The notes: a model not told the origin generated them from the sequence alone. A stretch of DNA of 64,000 bases from Polynucleobacter sp. 15G-AUS-farblos (GCF_018882445.1 NZ_JACVOM010000002.1:1-64000), one strand, 5' to 3'. Positions 54,367-64,000 are shown, numbered from the stretch's first letter. A program made the numbers and translations.

Positions 54367-55569
54367 ATGAGCCAAACGCAGGACCTGCCTCCCTCTTTTC
54401 CCAGTCGCCTACCCAATGTAGGCACAACGATTTTTACGGTGATGTCCGCTCTTGCTACTGAGCATCAAGCCATTAATCTTGGGCAGGGCTTTCCGGACTT
54501 TCCTTGCGATCGAAAACTCATTGAGTCGGTGAATGAGGCAATGCTAGCTGATCACAATCAGTATCCTCCGATGATTGGTATCCCCAAATTACGCCAGGAA
54601 ATCTCACAAAAGATTCAAAAACTATATGGTCATCATTACGATGCAGATTCTGAGATCACGATTACTGCAGGTGGAACTCAGGGCATTTTGACTGCAGTGC
54701 TCGCATGCGTGAGCCCAGGTGATGAAGTTATCATCATCGAACCTGCATACGATAGTTATAGACCCTCTATCGAATTAGCCGGGGGCATTGTCAAGGCGGT
54801 TTCTTTACAAGCAGTCCGGGATGAGAATGGGCAAGTAAGCTCATACGAAATTCCTTGGGATGCGCTCGCCAGCAGCATCAATTTCAAAACTCGCCTCATC
54901 ATGATCAATAGCCCACACAATCCAACTGGAATGGTTTGGAATGTTGCAGATCTAGATCGCTTAGCGCTATTGGTAAAAGATACTGATGTGCTCATCATCA
55001 GCGATGAAGTCTATGAACACATGGTCTACGATGGCGCTCAACACCACAGCGTGGCTTCTCACCCTGCCTTAGCCACTAGAAGCTTTCTGATTTCTAGCTT
55101 TGGCAAAACCTATCATGTCACAGGCTGGAAAGTCGGCTACGTGGCCGCCCCAGCTGAGCTGAGTAGAGAGTTCCGGAAGGTGCATCAATTTAATGTCTTT
55201 ACGGTCAACACGCCTATGCAGTATGGATTGGCTTCTTATTTATCGGATGCCTCACACTATTTAAATCTGCCTCAGTTTTATCAAGCAAAGCGAGATTTCT
55301 TTAGAGCAGGCTTAGAGGCCACGCGTTTTAAATTACTGCCTACACCAGGCACCTACTTTCAGTGCGCTGATTATTCGAGACTCAATATTCCTCAAGCAAA
55401 ATTAAGTGAAGCAGATTTTTGCCAATGGCTCACCAAGGAAATTGGTGTTGCTGCAATCCCTGTTTCTGCTTTTTATGAACGCCCCACTGAATCTGGCGTC
55501 ATTCGATTTTGCTTTGCCAAACAAGAACAAACTCTTGCAAATGCTTTAGAACGTTTACAAAAACTATAG
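54367..55569 (+). CDS. ybdL: Class I PLP aminotransferase, methionine aminotransferase type
   Basis: A 400-aa fold-type I aminotransferase. PLP Lys247 lies in ISSFGKTYHVTGWKVGY; the N-terminal INLGQGFPDFPCD and QYPPMIGIPKLRQ match E. coli YbdL and related kynurenine/methionine aminotransferases. Substrates are probably methionine and aromatic amino acids with 2-oxoacids. It is followed by a glutathione transferase gene after 16 bases. The substrate assignment is by similarity only. Confidence 0.87.
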   Translation: MSQTQDLPPSFPSRLPNVGTTIFTVMSALATEHQAINLGQGFPDFPCDRKLIESVNEAMLADHNQYPPMIGIPKLRQEISQKIQKLYGHHYDADSEITITAGGTQGILTAVLACVSPGDEVIIIEPAYDSYRPSIELAGGIVKAVSLQAVRDENGQVSSYEIPWDALASSINFKTRLIMINSPHNPTGMVWNVADLDRLALLVKDTDVLIISDEVYEHMVYDGAQHHSVASHPALATRSFLISSFGKTYHVTGWKVGYVAAPAELSREFRKVHQFNVFTVNTPMQYGLASYLSDASHYLNLPQFYQAKRDFFRAGLEATRFKLLPTPGTYFQCADYSRLNIPQAKLSEADFCQWLTKEIGVAAIPVSAFYERPTESGVIRFCFAKQEQTLANALERLQKL

Positions 55570-55585
55570 AACACCGGAGACTTTC

Positions 55586-56320
55586 ATGACTAGTAAAAAA
55601 TCCCAATCCAATGCAATTGATGTCTATAGTTGGCCAACCCCAAATGGTCACAAGGTCCACATCATGCTTGAGGAGTGTGGCTACCGATTGGATCGTGACT
55701 GGTTTGCACATCCAATCAATATTGGCGCAGGAGATCAATTTGCTACTGAATTTTTAAAGATCAGCCCCAACAACAAAATCCCTGCTTTAGTTGATCCCAA
55801 TGGTCCTGATGGAAAGCCCATCAGTATTTTTGAATCCGGCGCCATCTTGTTATATCTCGCCGCAAAAACAGGTAAGTTTTTACCCACATCTACCCGTGGA
55901 AAATATGAAGTGCTGCAATGGCTGATGTTTCAAATGGGAGGCTTAGGCCCCATGCTTGGGCAAAATCACCATTTTCGGATTTATGCTCCTGAGAAAATTG
56001 ACTATGCAGTCAACCGCTATACCAATGAGGCAAAACGCCTGTATGGCGTATTAGACGGTCAACTCAAAGATAATCCCTTTATTGCTGGCAAAACCTATTC
56101 CATAGCGGATATGGCAATTTATCCATGGACACGCAACTGGAAAAATCAGGGCATGGATTTGGAGGACTATCCGCATTTTAAGAAATGGTTTGAAAAGATC
56201 GGTGATCGTCCCGCGGTAAAACGTGGGTGCGAAGTATTAACTGCATTACGCAAGCCTTTGCATGATGACAAAGCAAAAGAGCAATTGTTTGGTTCAACTC
56301 AGTATCAAAAAAGGAAATGA
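55586..56320 (+). CDS. Glutathione S-transferase, YfcG/YghU-like (nu class)
   Basis: A 244-aa two-domain GST. The N-terminal thioredoxin-fold half has YSWPTPNGHKVHIMLEE and SPNNKIPALVD, with Thr/Asn in the position used by YfcG-type disulfide-bond reductases instead of Tyr or Ser. The C-terminal half has the KTYSIADMAIYPWTRNW signature. It lies between ybdL and the 3-hydroxybutyryl-CoA dehydrogenase gene and probably shares a transcript with them. Confidence 0.87.
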   Translation: MTSKKSQSNAIDVYSWPTPNGHKVHIMLEECGYRLDRDWFAHPINIGAGDQFATEFLKISPNNKIPALVDPNGPDGKPISIFESGAILLYLAAKTGKFLPTSTRGKYEVLQWLMFQMGGLGPMLGQNHHFRIYAPEKIDYAVNRYTNEAKRLYGVLDGQLKDNPFIAGKTYSIADMAIYPWTRNWKNQGMDLEDYPHFKKWFEKIGDRPAVKRGCEVLTALRKPLHDDKAKEQLFGSTQYQKRK

Positions 56321-56321
56321 A

Positions 56322-57176
56322 ATGAAGATTCAATCAGTTGGTGTGATTGGCGCAGGCACTATGGGTAACGGGATTGCACAAGTATGCGCAGTTGCAGGCC
56401 TAGATGTCGTGATGGTTGATATCAATGAGGCTGCGGTTGCACGTGGTTTAGAACAAATTAGCAAGAGCTTAGATCGCTTAGTTAAAAAAGAAACCTTAAC
56501 TACCGAAGCAAAAGATGCCGCTTTGAATCGCATTAAAGGCAGCACCTCTTATGCTGACTTCAAAGGACTTGAATTAGTGATTGAAGCGGCGACTGAGAAC
56601 CAAGCTGTTAAAGAAAAGATCTTGAAGCAAGTAGATGAGATCGTAAGCAAAGACACCCTCATTGCTACTAACACCTCTTCCCTATCGATTACTAAGCTAG
56701 CAGCACTCGATTCCAACCCAGAACGCTTTATTGGCATGCACTTCTTTAATCCGCCGCCCCTGATGGCACTGGTTGAAGTTATTCGCGGTCTACAAACTAG
56801 CGATGCCACGCATGCTGCAATTATTGACATGGCAAAGCGGATAGGCAAAGAACCGATTACCGTCAAAAACTCACCAGGCTTTGTAGTCAATCGCATCTTA
56901 TTACCGATGATTAACGAGGCCTTCTTTGTACTGTCAGAAGGTTTAGCAAGCCCTGAAGATATTGATGCTGGCATGAAGCTAGGCTGCAATCAACCCATTG
57001 GGCCGCTAGCGCTAGCGGATTTGATTGGTTTAGATACCTGCTTAGCCGTTATGGAAGTGTATTTTGAGAACTTCAGCGATTCCAAATATCGTCCTTGCCC
57101 ACTCCTCAGAGAAATGGTTGCAGCGGGATACCTCGGTCGTAAGACTGGTCGCGGCGTTTACACCTACGACAAATAA
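56322..57176 (+). CDS. hbd: 3-hydroxybutyryl-CoA dehydrogenase
   Basis: Oxidises 3-hydroxybutyryl-CoA or reduces acetoacetyl-CoA. The 284-aa protein has the NAD motif GVIGAGTMGNGIAQVCA and the catalytic region FIGMHFFNPPPLMALVEVI (His-Glu pair) with GFVVNRILLPMINEA. A good AAGGAA precedes the ATG at 56322; the longer frame from 56262 overlaps the GST gene and is rejected. It may work with scoAB and gcdH in short-chain acyl-CoA metabolism. A PaaH-type role is possible. Confidence 0.92.
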   Translation: MKIQSVGVIGAGTMGNGIAQVCAVAGLDVVMVDINEAAVARGLEQISKSLDRLVKKETLTTEAKDAALNRIKGSTSYADFKGLELVIEAATENQAVKEKILKQVDEIVSKDTLIATNTSSLSITKLAALDSNPERFIGMHFFNPPPLMALVEVIRGLQTSDATHAAIIDMAKRIGKEPITVKNSPGFVVNRILLPMINEAFFVLSEGLASPEDIDAGMKLGCNQPIGPLALADLIGLDTCLAVMEVYFENFSDSKYRPCPLLREMVAAGYLGRKTGRGVYTYDK

Positions 57177-57216
57177 TTTGCGCATTCATTAACCCACTCC
57201 ATAGAACAGATCTTTT

Positions 57217-57696
57217 GTGAATCCACTTCCACCCCTTGTACTTAAGTTGGCTTATGCAGGACTTATTCCTTTCATCGGTCTCGCACTATTGGTTCAATTG
57301 GCACCAACACCAATTAACTATCTGAGTGCTGAATCTCTTGCTGGCTATGGCGCAGTCATCACCTCATTTATGGGTGCGCTGCACTGGGGTGCAAATTTAC
57401 ATACTCTTGGAAAAAAGCCTCCTGGCGATCGCTGGGAAGATCGCAATGCCTGGATCTGGGGCGTGATTCCAGCCCTGGTGGCATGGCTTGCTTTGCATAT
57501 CTACATTCCGGTTGGCTTGCTGATCTTGGCCTCCACCTTAGTCATTCAGCGCAATATTGATCAGAATACCTACCAATATTATTTTTCCAGTGATGAAGCG
57601 CGCAATGCATTCATGACAGTGCGCAATCGCTTAACTTATATTGCCGCTGCGTGTCTTGCTTGGGCAGCCTTAGTCATATTATTTATTCAAGCATGA
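57217..57696 (+). CDS. DUF3429 family membrane protein
   Basis: A 159-aa membrane protein with about five hydrophobic helices; it starts at GTG. The block YGAVITSFMGALHWGANL is the family signature I recognise for DUF3429. The central WEDRNAWIWGVIPALVAWLAL and the C-terminal helix complete it. The function is unknown. It lies in the hbd-rarA stretch with a 40-base gap upstream and 6 bases before rarA. Confidence 0.8.
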   Translation: MNPLPPLVLKLAYAGLIPFIGLALLVQLAPTPINYLSAESLAGYGAVITSFMGALHWGANLHTLGKKPPGDRWEDRNAWIWGVIPALVAWLALHIYIPVGLLILASTLVIQRNIDQNTYQYYFSSDEARNAFMTVRNRLTYIAAACLAWAALVILFIQA

Positions 57697-57702
57697 TGAT
57701 TC

Positions 57703-59016
57703 ATGAGTAGCTTATTTGATAGCACTCCTCCACCTCCGTTAGCAGAAGCGCTACGCCCAAAAACAATTGAAGAGGTGATTGGGCAGACCCATCTGCTAGC
57801 AAGTGGCAAGCCACTCAATCTCGCTTTTGCATCCGGCCAGCCGCACTCGATGATTTTGTGGGGCCCCCCTGGGGTTGGCAAGACGACCTTAGCGCGTCTT
57901 TCAGCAAAGGCTTTTGATCGTGAGTTTATTGCGATCTCTGCTGTATTAGCAGGCGTAAAAGAAATCCGAGAATCCATAGAAAAAGCCCAGCAGAGCATGG
58001 TGCAGTATGGGAAACAAACGATTTTATTTGTGGATGAGATTCATCGTTTTAATAAAAGTCAGCAAGATGCCCTATTACCGCATGTGGAATCAGGGCTGTT
58101 TACTTTTATTGGTGCCACTACTGAGAACCCTTCCTTTGAAGTGAACTCTGCACTGCTCTCTCGTGCCCAAGTCTATGTATTGAAATCCTTAAGCAACTCT
58201 GAACTGAAGCAATTATTTGTGCGCGCACATATGCATGCTATGCCCGATATCCCATTTGAGGATAGCGCAATCGAAACCTTAATTACGCATGCTGACGGGG
58301 ATGCGCGGCGTCTCTTGAACTTGGTAGAACAAATTCGGAATGCCACCTCTGGTCTTGGTGCATCAGTCAAAACAATTGATCAAGCTTTTATTGAGAACGC
58401 GCTCTCGACTCAAGCGCGTCGCTTTGATAAAGGCGGCGATCAGTTTTATGATCAAATATCTGCGCTACACAAATCAGTCAGGGGTTCCAATCCAGATGCA
58501 GCACTCTATTGGCTGTGCAGAATGTTAGATGGCGGCGTAGATCCACGGTATTTATCTCGTCGTATTGTTCGCATGGCCTGGGAAGATATTGGTTTAGCGG
58601 ATCCACGCGCGATGCAACTGGCCAATGATGCCGCGCAAACTTATGAAAGATTAGGATCCCCCGAAGGTGAGCTAGCTTTGGGGCAAGCGGTTGTGTACTT
58701 GGCAGTTGCCTCTAAGAGTAATGCCAGCTACAAAGCATTTAATGCGGCACGAGCCTACGTTGCTCAGGATCAATCCAAGCCAGTACCACATCACTTACGC
58801 AATGCACCGACCAAGCTTATGAAAGAGCTGGGTCATGGCAAAGAATATCGCTATGCCCATGATGAACCTCATGGCTATGCGGCTGGGGAGTCTTACTTAC
58901 CCGAAGGGATGGCAGAACCCCATTGGTATGAGCCGGTAAATCGCGGTCTTGAAACCCAAATCAGCGAGAAGATGGCTTTCTTGCGCAATCTAGATCAAGA
59001 AGCTAAAAAGAAATGA
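57703..59016 (+). CDS. rarA: Replication-associated recombination protein RarA (MgsA)
   Basis: A AAA+ ATPase of the clamp-loader/WRNIP1 group that acts at stalled replication forks. The 437-aa protein has Walker A GPPGVGKT at 54-61, Walker B FVDEIHRF at about 109-116, sensor-1 [10 protein letters not shown] and sensor-2 GDARRLLN, followed by the C-terminal tetramerisation domain with [14 protein letters not shown]. Its stop overlaps the next ATG by 4 bases. Confidence 0.96.
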   Translation: MSSLFDSTPPPPLAEALRPKTIEEVIGQTHLLASGKPLNLAFASGQPHSMILWGPPGVGKTTLARLSAKAFDREFIAISAVLAGVKEIRESIEKAQQSMVQYGKQTILFVDEIHRFNKSQQDALLPHVESGLFTFIGATTENPSFEVNSALLSRAQVYVLKSLSNSELKQLFVRAHMHAMPDIPFEDSAIETLITHADGDARRLLNLVEQIRNATSGLGASVKTIDQAFIENALSTQARRFDKGGDQFYDQISALHKSVRGSNPDAALYWLCRMLDGGVDPRYLSRRIVRMAWEDIGLADPRAMQLANDAAQTYERLGSPEGELALGQAVVYLAVASKSNASYKAFNAARAYVAQDQSKPVPHHLRNAPTKLMKELGHGKEYRYAHDEPHGYAAGESYLPEGMAEPHWYEPVNRGLETQISEKMAFLRNLDQEAKKK

Positions 59017-59639
59017 GTGCAAAAGTAGCCGCTACTTTTTATTACGACATTATTTCGCCATTCGCGTATCTGTATGTCAAGCAACGCCATCGTTTGGAAT
59101 CTCAACTCGATATAACGCCTGTGCCCATTCTATTAGGTGGCCTTTTGAGAGCTTCCGACAATAAAGGGCCAGGTGAAATTGCTGCTAAGCGCCCTCACAC
59201 TTATCAGTTTTGCGTTTGGCAAGCAGAAAAATTAGGCATTCCCTTCCGCTTTCCTGAACATCACCCCTTTATGACGGTTGCACCTCAACGCCTTCTCGTT
59301 GAGCAAAAGGCTGATTGGACAATGCTTGAAAAAGCCTTTGATTACATTTGGATGGAAGGCAAAGATCCCAATCTCTCTTGGTCAGAGTTTTGCAGCTACC
59401 TAGGCTTGGCGTCTGATACTCCAAAGCCAGACAGTCCTGCGGTAAAGGAGCAGCTGATCGCCAACACCCAGCAGGCAAAACAAGCTGGTGCTTTTGGAGT
59501 TCCAGCCTTAATCGTCAATCAGCACTGCTTTTGGGGTGTCGATACGATTGCCTGGACACTGGACTACCTCTCAAGACCCAAGATGTTCGAAGAGGCCTCC
59601 TACGCCTACGCAGCCAAAGTCCCCAATGGTTTAGCGTAA
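59013..59639 (+). CDS. 2-hydroxychromene-2-carboxylate isomerase / kappa-GST-like protein
   Basis: A 208-aa thioredoxin-fold DsbA-family protein. It has FYYDIISPFAYLYVKQRH, with the family's glutathione-binding Ser in SPFAYL, a helical insert, and GAFGVPALIVNQHCFWGVDT near the end. Members isomerise aromatic ring-cleavage intermediates or act as kappa-class GSTs. No other aromatic-degradation gene is near, so the actual substrate is unclear. It is translationally coupled to rarA (ATGA). Confidence 0.85.
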   Translation: MSAKVAATFYYDIISPFAYLYVKQRHRLESQLDITPVPILLGGLLRASDNKGPGEIAAKRPHTYQFCVWQAEKLGIPFRFPEHHPFMTVAPQRLLVEQKADWTMLEKAFDYIWMEGKDPNLSWSEFCSYLGLASDTPKPDSPAVKEQLIANTQQAKQAGAFGVPALIVNQHCFWGVDTIAWTLDYLSRPKMFEEASYAYAAKVPNGLA

Positions 59640-59699
59640 AACCCATTTCCGCAGCACAATACAATGTCTATATTCGCTTCACTTATTTAAGGAGTTGTT

Positions 59700-60275
59700 A
59701 TGCGTAAGTTTTTTGCCAGCCTCATTCTGATCGCCACCTGTCTTTCTAGCCAAGCTGCTTTTGCTGGACCTAAGGTGGAATTTAAAACTACGCTAGGTAA
59801 TTTTGTAGTGGAACTCGATGCTGATAAAGCACCAAAGACCACTGCCAACTTTTTGAACTATGTCAAAAGTGGTTTTTACAACGGCACTATTTTTCATCGA
59901 GTCATCGATGGCTTCATGATTCAAGGTGGTGGCTTTACCTCTGAGCTTGTACAAAAACCAACAGATGCTCCTGTTGTGTCAGAAGCAAATAATGGTTTAA
60001 AGAACAATAACTACACCATCGCTATGGCGCGTACCTCTGATCCCGACTCTGCAACTGCTCAGTTTTTTATCAACGTAAAAGATAATCAGGGATTAGATTT
60101 TCCAAACGCAATGGGCAATGGCTACACTGTTTTTGGAAAAGTCATTTCTGGAACTCAGACTATTGATGCCATCCGTAAAGTGCCAACCATGGTGGCATCA
60201 GCTCCGCGCATGGGTCGTATGGCAGATGTCCCTGCGAAAACCGTGACAATCGAATCAGCCACCATTCTGAAGTAA
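59700..60275 (+). CDS. ppiA: Periplasmic peptidyl-prolyl cis-trans isomerase (cyclophilin)
   Basis: A 191-aa cyclophilin with a Sec signal peptide (about 1-22). The core has FHRVIDGFMIQGGGF (catalytic Arg), SDPDSATAQFFINVKDN and YTVFGKVISG, close to E. coli PpiA. An AAGGAG-type ribosome-binding site precedes the ATG. It folds proline-containing proteins in the periplasm. Confidence 0.94.
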   Translation: MRKFFASLILIATCLSSQAAFAGPKVEFKTTLGNFVVELDADKAPKTTANFLNYVKSGFYNGTIFHRVIDGFMIQGGGFTSELVQKPTDAPVVSEANNGLKNNNYTIAMARTSDPDSATAQFFINVKDNQGLDFPNAMGNGYTVFGKVISGTQTIDAIRKVPTMVASAPRMGRMADVPAKTVTIESATILK

Positions 60276-60303
60276 TTTTTAGAGCTCGCTAAGGCTGCTG
60301 GCA

Positions 60304-62124
60304 ATGATTCTGCTCGATGATGCCCAAAGCAGCCCTGCTCAACCCTCGAGTCGCCTTTACGAATCTCCGATTCAAACCTGGTGCGTTCTGCCCTCGGGCA
60401 ATGATGAGCAGGACCAAGGTGCCATTCAGGACTGCCTAACTGAGTTAGATGCTGCCTTAAGTAAAGGTCAGCACTTAGTGGCGATCTTTTCCTATGAATT
60501 GGGAAGACTTTTTCAGCATTTACCCAAGCGTGCCTCCAGCACTACTCACCCACTCATGCAGGCATGGGCATTTCAAAGTCATCAAGCCCTATCGAAAGAT
60601 CAAGTCGATGCACTCATTGCGAATAAGTTATTTCAACTCAGCGATGAAGAGCGTATTGCAGGTGTATTAGATGTGACAGAGTCCATTACGAATGTGCAAT
60701 TTTCTCAAGATATTGCCAAGATACAGGAGTACATTCGCAGTGGGGATACTTACCAAATCAACCATACCTACCGTATTACCGGTCAGACCTATGGCTCACC
60801 TTTAGCTCTCTATAGCCGATTGCGCGAACGTCAACCAGGAAGATTTGGCGCCTATATAAAACAAGATAGGCAGTTCATCCTCTCCCAGTCTCCTGAGTTG
60901 TTTATTCAGAAGAACGGTGCAATATTAAAAGCCATGCCCATGAAGGGAACTGCTAGCGCCCTATCGAGTGGAGCAAGCGCGCTTTCAGAGGACCCCAAGA
61001 ATCAAGCTGAGAACGTCATGATTGTGGATTTATTGCGCAATGACCTCAGTCGCATTTCTCTGCCCGGCACAGTACAAGTGCCCAAGTTATTTGAAGTTGC
61101 ACGACATGGTGATGTCTTGCAAATGACATCGACTGTGCAAGGTGAAATCAAGCCTAAGACTTCTCTCTATGCCATTTTGCAAGCCGTGTTTCCCTGTGGT
61201 TCAGTTACAGGCGCACCCAAAAAGCGCAGTATGGAAATTATTCAAGAGTTAGAACCGTTTGATCGTGGTTATTACTGCGGCGCTTTAGGATGGCTTGATC
61301 CCAATGGCGATTTTGCATTCAGCGTTCCCATTCGTACCGTGGAGATTGAAGAGAATGCGCAATCACAGAGCAGTCACTTCACTCTTGGCATAGGTGCAGG
61401 AATTACCATCGATTCTGATGCTCAGCAAGAATGGGAAGAGTGTCAAATTAAAGCGGCTTTTTTAAAAGAGCTTCCCAGTAGCACCGGCTTATTTGAAACC
61501 ATTGCCGTGATTGAAGGTTTGCCACAGCGCGTAACAGCGCATTTAGATCGCATCGAATCCTCTGCGCGCTCCTTAAGTATTCCATTTCAGCGCAAGGATG
61601 CAGAACAACATCTCAGCATGTTCTGCTCAAGCTTAGATCCTCATCAAATATTTCGCGTTCGCTTCGATCTCAGCAATACTGGTCAAATGAGCTGTAGCAG
61701 TGGAGTATTGGAATCATTGGAGCAACCCGTAAAAATCTTTTGGGCAAAAGATATTTTGCCCAGTAATACTGTGATGTTTTCTGGCGACCCCTTATTGCAA
61801 CATAAGGTTAGCAAGCGTCATCTTTATGATGCAGCCTGGAAGGCAGCAGTTCAATTAGGTGGTTTTGATGCGCTATTTAACAATGAGCAAGGCTTTGTGA
61901 CCGAGGGTGGCAGAACCAGCATTTTTATTAGATTGCCAAATAGTGATGAATGGCTTACCCCACCAGTGAGCGCAGGGCTACTACCAGGCGTAATGCGAGC
62001 AGCCTTGCTAACCAACCCCCAGATGAATGCCCGCGAAGCTAACCTGACTATTAAAGATGTTTCAATGGCAAGTGAGATTATGCTTAGCAATGCCTTACGC
62101 GGGGCTATCAAAGCCCAATTTTAG
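60304..62124 (+). CDS. pabBC: Bifunctional aminodeoxychorismate synthase I / aminodeoxychorismate lyase
   Basis: A 606-aa fusion for p-aminobenzoate synthesis. Residues about 1-390 are PabB, which aminates chorismate: VDLLRNDLSRI, GSVTGAPKKRSMEIIQELE and RGYYCGALGW are the chorismate-binding motifs. After a short linker (about 395), the remaining 210 residues are a PabC-type PLP lyase, with the start SSTGLFETIAVIEG and the catalytic Lys probably in HKVSKRHLYDAAW. Fusion of PabB and PabC is known in several proteobacteria. It feeds folate synthesis, completed by folC elsewhere in the window. Confidence 0.94.
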   Translation: MILLDDAQSSPAQPSSRLYESPIQTWCVLPSGNDEQDQGAIQDCLTELDAALSKGQHLVAIFSYELGRLFQHLPKRASSTTHPLMQAWAFQSHQALSKDQVDALIANKLFQLSDEERIAGVLDVTESITNVQFSQDIAKIQEYIRSGDTYQINHTYRITGQTYGSPLALYSRLRERQPGRFGAYIKQDRQFILSQSPELFIQKNGAILKAMPMKGTASALSSGASALSEDPKNQAENVMIVDLLRNDLSRISLPGTVQVPKLFEVARHGDVLQMTSTVQGEIKPKTSLYAILQAVFPCGSVTGAPKKRSMEIIQELEPFDRGYYCGALGWLDPNGDFAFSVPIRTVEIEENAQSQSSHFTLGIGAGITIDSDAQQEWEECQIKAAFLKELPSSTGLFETIAVIEGLPQRVTAHLDRIESSARSLSIPFQRKDAEQHLSMFCSSLDPHQIFRVRFDLSNTGQMSCSSGVLESLEQPVKIFWAKDILPSNTVMFSGDPLLQHKVSKRHLYDAAWKAAVQLGGFDALFNNEQGFVTEGGRTSIFIRLPNSDEWLTPPVSAGLLPGVMRAALLTNPQMNAREANLTIKDVSMASEIMLSNALRGAIKAQF

Positions 62125-62133
62125 AAAGTCACC

Positions 62134-62697
62134 ATGAAGTTCTGCCCAAACTGCGCAAGTACGCTCTCATTGAAGATTCCAGCAGATGACTCACGTGAGC
62201 GCTTTGTGTGTGATAGCTGCGGCAGCATCCACTATCAAAACCCAAGGAACGTTGTAGGCAGCATCCCAGTCTATGGTGAGCAAGTACTACTTTGCCGCCG
62301 AGCGATTGCTCCACGTCATGGCTACTGGACACTGCCAGCAGGCTTTATGGAATTAGGCGAAAGTACTAGTGCAGGCGCCCAACGGGAAACCTTTGAAGAG
62401 GCCGGCGCTCATGTGCAAATGGGTCCACTGTATTCATTACTCAATGTGCCTCATGCTGAACAAGTGCATTTGTTTTACTTAGCCAGCATGACGGACCCCC
62501 ACTTTTCTGCTGGCGAAGAAAGTCTTGAAGTCGCACTCTTTCATGAACATGAGATTCCCTGGAATGAACTGGCTTTCCCAACGGTTAAACAAACCTTAGA
62601 GTGGTTCTTTGCTGATAGAGCAGCAGGTGTCCTGCAGCCCGGTAATGAATTTCATGTCCGTAGTCGCGATGTTCTACGTTCTGAAAAAATCGAATGA
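62134..62697 (+). CDS. Zinc-ribbon Nudix hydrolase
   Basis: A 187-aa protein with an N-terminal zinc ribbon (Cys4, Cys7, Cys26, Cys29) and a Nudix domain. The Nudix box runs from Gly70 to Ala92, with Glu76, Arg84, Glu85, Glu88 and Glu89 in the required positions. The layout is similar to NudC-like NADH/ADP-ribose pyrophosphatases, but the protein is shorter. The ATG of aat overlaps its stop. Confidence 0.92.
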   Translation: MKFCPNCASTLSLKIPADDSRERFVCDSCGSIHYQNPRNVVGSIPVYGEQVLLCRRAIAPRHGYWTLPAGFMELGESTSAGAQRETFEEAGAHVQMGPLYSLLNVPHAEQVHLFYLASMTDPHFSAGEESLEVALFHEHEIPWNELAFPTVKQTLEWFFADRAAGVLQPGNEFHVRSRDVLRSEKIE

Positions 62698-63431
62698 GTC
62701 AGATTCAGTGGCTTGGGCCGCATGACCCATTCCCCAACCCGCTTACCGAAGTCGATCCAGACCCTACTGTTCCTGGACTGATGGCAGTCAGCGAACGCAT
62801 TTATCCAGGACAACTAGCGCGCGCTTATCAATCTGGAATCTTTCCCTGGTATTCCGATAACCAACCTGTTTTATGGTGGTCGCCTGATCCTCGCATGGTA
62901 TTGAATCCTCAGAATTTCAAATGCAGTGAATCACTAAAAAAGCATATTCGACATTTTTGCCAAGAGACTCAATCTGAAATCGTGGTTGATGCCGACTTTG
63001 GTGCTGTAGTTCGAGCTTGCGCTACGAGCAACCGTAAAGATCAAGATGGCACTTGGATCACCCATGAAATTATGGATGCATACACCACCCTTCATGAGCA
63101 AGGACATGCCCATAGCATTGCTGTAACAGATGATGGACAATTAATCGGCGGCCTCTATTGCGTTTCTTTTGGCGCGATGGTGTTTGGTGAATCGATGTTT
63201 AGCTATGAAAGCAATGCCTCCAAATTGGCCTTAGCGGCATTAAGCGCATGGTGCCTGCAGAATCAGATTAAGCTGATCGATTGCCAACAAGAAACCGCCC
63301 ATTTGCGCTCTCTAGGGGCATCCCCAATCCCCCGGATACAATTTTTGGAAGATCTGCAAAGTTCATTAAATCAAACTAATATTGAGAGACCTTGGACTTT
63401 TGATAAAGCTATCTTGAACCACTGGCTATGA
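62694..63431 (+). CDS. aat: Leucyl/phenylalanyl-tRNA-protein transferase
   Basis: Adds Leu or Phe to N-terminal Arg or Lys so that ClpS/ClpAP degrades the protein. The 245-aa protein has [67 protein letters not shown] and [16 protein letters not shown], all diagnostic for Aat. It is coupled by 4-base overlaps to the Nudix gene before and to bpt after. Confidence 0.97.
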   Translation: MSQIQWLGPHDPFPNPLTEVDPDPTVPGLMAVSERIYPGQLARAYQSGIFPWYSDNQPVLWWSPDPRMVLNPQNFKCSESLKKHIRHFCQETQSEIVVDADFGAVVRACATSNRKDQDGTWITHEIMDAYTTLHEQGHAHSIAVTDDGQLIGGLYCVSFGAMVFGESMFSYESNASKLALAALSAWCLQNQIKLIDCQQETAHLRSLGASPIPRIQFLEDLQSSLNQTNIERPWTFDKAILNHWL

Positions 63432-64000
63432 CCCAGCTAAAAGAACTCCCCCTGACTGCTTTGCAGTTTTATGCGACTGCACCTTATGAGTGTAGCTATC
63501 TGCCCAATCGTCAGGCACGTTCACAAGTAGCCACCCCATCCCATTTAATTCATGCAGATATTTATGGTGAGTTGCTCAATGCCGGATTTCGTCGCAGTGG
63601 TCTTTATACCTATCGCCCATATTGCGATCAGTGCAGAGCCTGCATTGCTACCCGTATTCTTGTAAATCAATATACGCCCACACGCAGTCAACGACGAGCC
63701 CAGAAAAAACATGCTGGCCTTGAGGTGCATGTTCTCAATCTAGGCTACAAGGATGAGCACTACCAGTTATATCAGCACTATCAAAATGAACGGCATGCCG
63801 GTGGCGAAATGGATCGGGATGATCAAGACCAGTACATGCAATTCTTGTTACAAAGTCGGGTGAACTCAAGGATTGTCGAATTCAGAGATGGGCCACATGA
63901 TCCACATCCTGGACGCCTGCGAATGGTCAGTATGATTGATATCTTGGAGCAGGGAATTTCTTCGGTATATACCTTCTTTGATACCAGCGTCCACAATGCT
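63428..64000 (+). CDS. bpt: Aspartate/glutamate leucyltransferase (arginyltransferase family), partial
   Basis: The frame is open to the end of the window, showing about 191 codons of roughly 240. It has [16 protein letters not shown] and [25 protein letters not shown], with the ATE-type cysteine cluster at the N-terminus. Bpt adds Leu to N-terminal Asp or Glu and is usually located next to aat, as here. Whether the C-terminal domain is intact cannot be seen. Confidence 0.93.
   Translation, partial: MTQLKELPLTALQFYATAPYECSYLPNRQARSQVATPSHLIHADIYGELLNAGFRRSGLYTYRPYCDQCRACIATRILVNQYTPTRSQRRAQKKHAGLEVHVLNLGYKDEHYQLYQHYQNERHAGGEMDRDDQDQYMQFLLQSRVNSRIVEFRDGPHDPHPGRLRMVSMIDILEQGISSVYTFFDTSVHNA

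Noticed and set aside
1..64000. CRISPR array, insertion sequence, prophage, tRNA or rRNA
   Set aside because: No regularly spaced repeats, transposase or integrase, and no cloverleaf or rRNA-like stretch could be found; intergenic gaps are too small for most of these.

Overview
This 64 kb window looks like chromosome of a betaproteobacterium of the Burkholderiaceae, most likely a Polynucleobacter-type freshwater bacterium. I infer this from the moderate GC content, very tight gene packing, the betaproteobacterial orders leuC-entericidin-leuD-leuB-asd-fimV-truA-trpFBA-accD-folC-dedD-cvpA-purF-metZ and sdhCDAB-sdhE-gltA, and families such as DUF2863, DUF3429 and the fused PabB-PabC. No database was searched. 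I see no rRNA, tRNA, insertion sequence, prophage, CRISPR array or replication origin, and no gene-free stretch longer than about 165 bases.

Layout. 1-374 is the 3' end of a non-ribosomal peptide synthetase, followed by a small two-helix membrane protein. 785-9822 holds relA, an unusual cation-efflux/alpha-beta-hydrolase fusion, the scoAB CoA-transferase, ETF-ubiquinone oxidoreductase, gloA, a FemAB-like acyltransferase and a DUF1289 protein. 9864-14627 holds the ABC-F ATPase ybiT, the queuosine-precursor transporter yhhQ, glutaryl-CoA dehydrogenase and mnmH. 14633-26296 (minus strand) is the most distinctive part: a thiosulfate-oxidation locus reading soxR-soxC-soxD-soxY-soxZ-soxA-soxX-soxB, then a sulfur-handling tail (periplasmic DsrE, metallo-beta-lactamase protein, cytochrome c, three YeeE/YedE-type membrane proteins, a CX4R sulfurtransferase). 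Divergent from soxR is modBC, a molybdate importer lacking modA, probably serving the molybdenum enzyme SoxC.

28213-49779 is an almost unbroken minus-strand run of core metabolism: succinate dehydrogenase and its assembly factor, citrate synthase, leucine, aspartate-semialdehyde and tryptophan genes, accD, folC, dedD, cvpA, purF and metZ. A GntR regulator (49935-50678) faces mdh across a region with a perfect 14-bp palindrome and a promoter-like sequence. 50833-64000 is mainly plus-strand housekeeping: mdh, an MliC-like secreted protein, a methionine-type aminotransferase, a glutathione transferase, 3-hydroxybutyryl-CoA dehydrogenase, rarA, a periplasmic cyclophilin, pabBC, a Nudix hydrolase, and the N-degron transferases aat and bpt (bpt runs off the window).

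Physiologically, the window suggests a heterotroph that can gain extra electrons by oxidising thiosulfate through a complete SoxXABYZCD system, with membrane proteins likely to move thiosulfate or sulfane sulfur into the cell. Glutaryl-CoA dehydrogenase, ETF-QO, scoAB and 3-hydroxybutyryl-CoA dehydrogenase point to amino-acid and short-chain acyl-CoA use feeding the quinone pool and the TCA cycle. The least conventional items are the CDF-hydrolase fusion, the sulfur tail behind sox, and the palindrome in the soxR-modB intergenic region.
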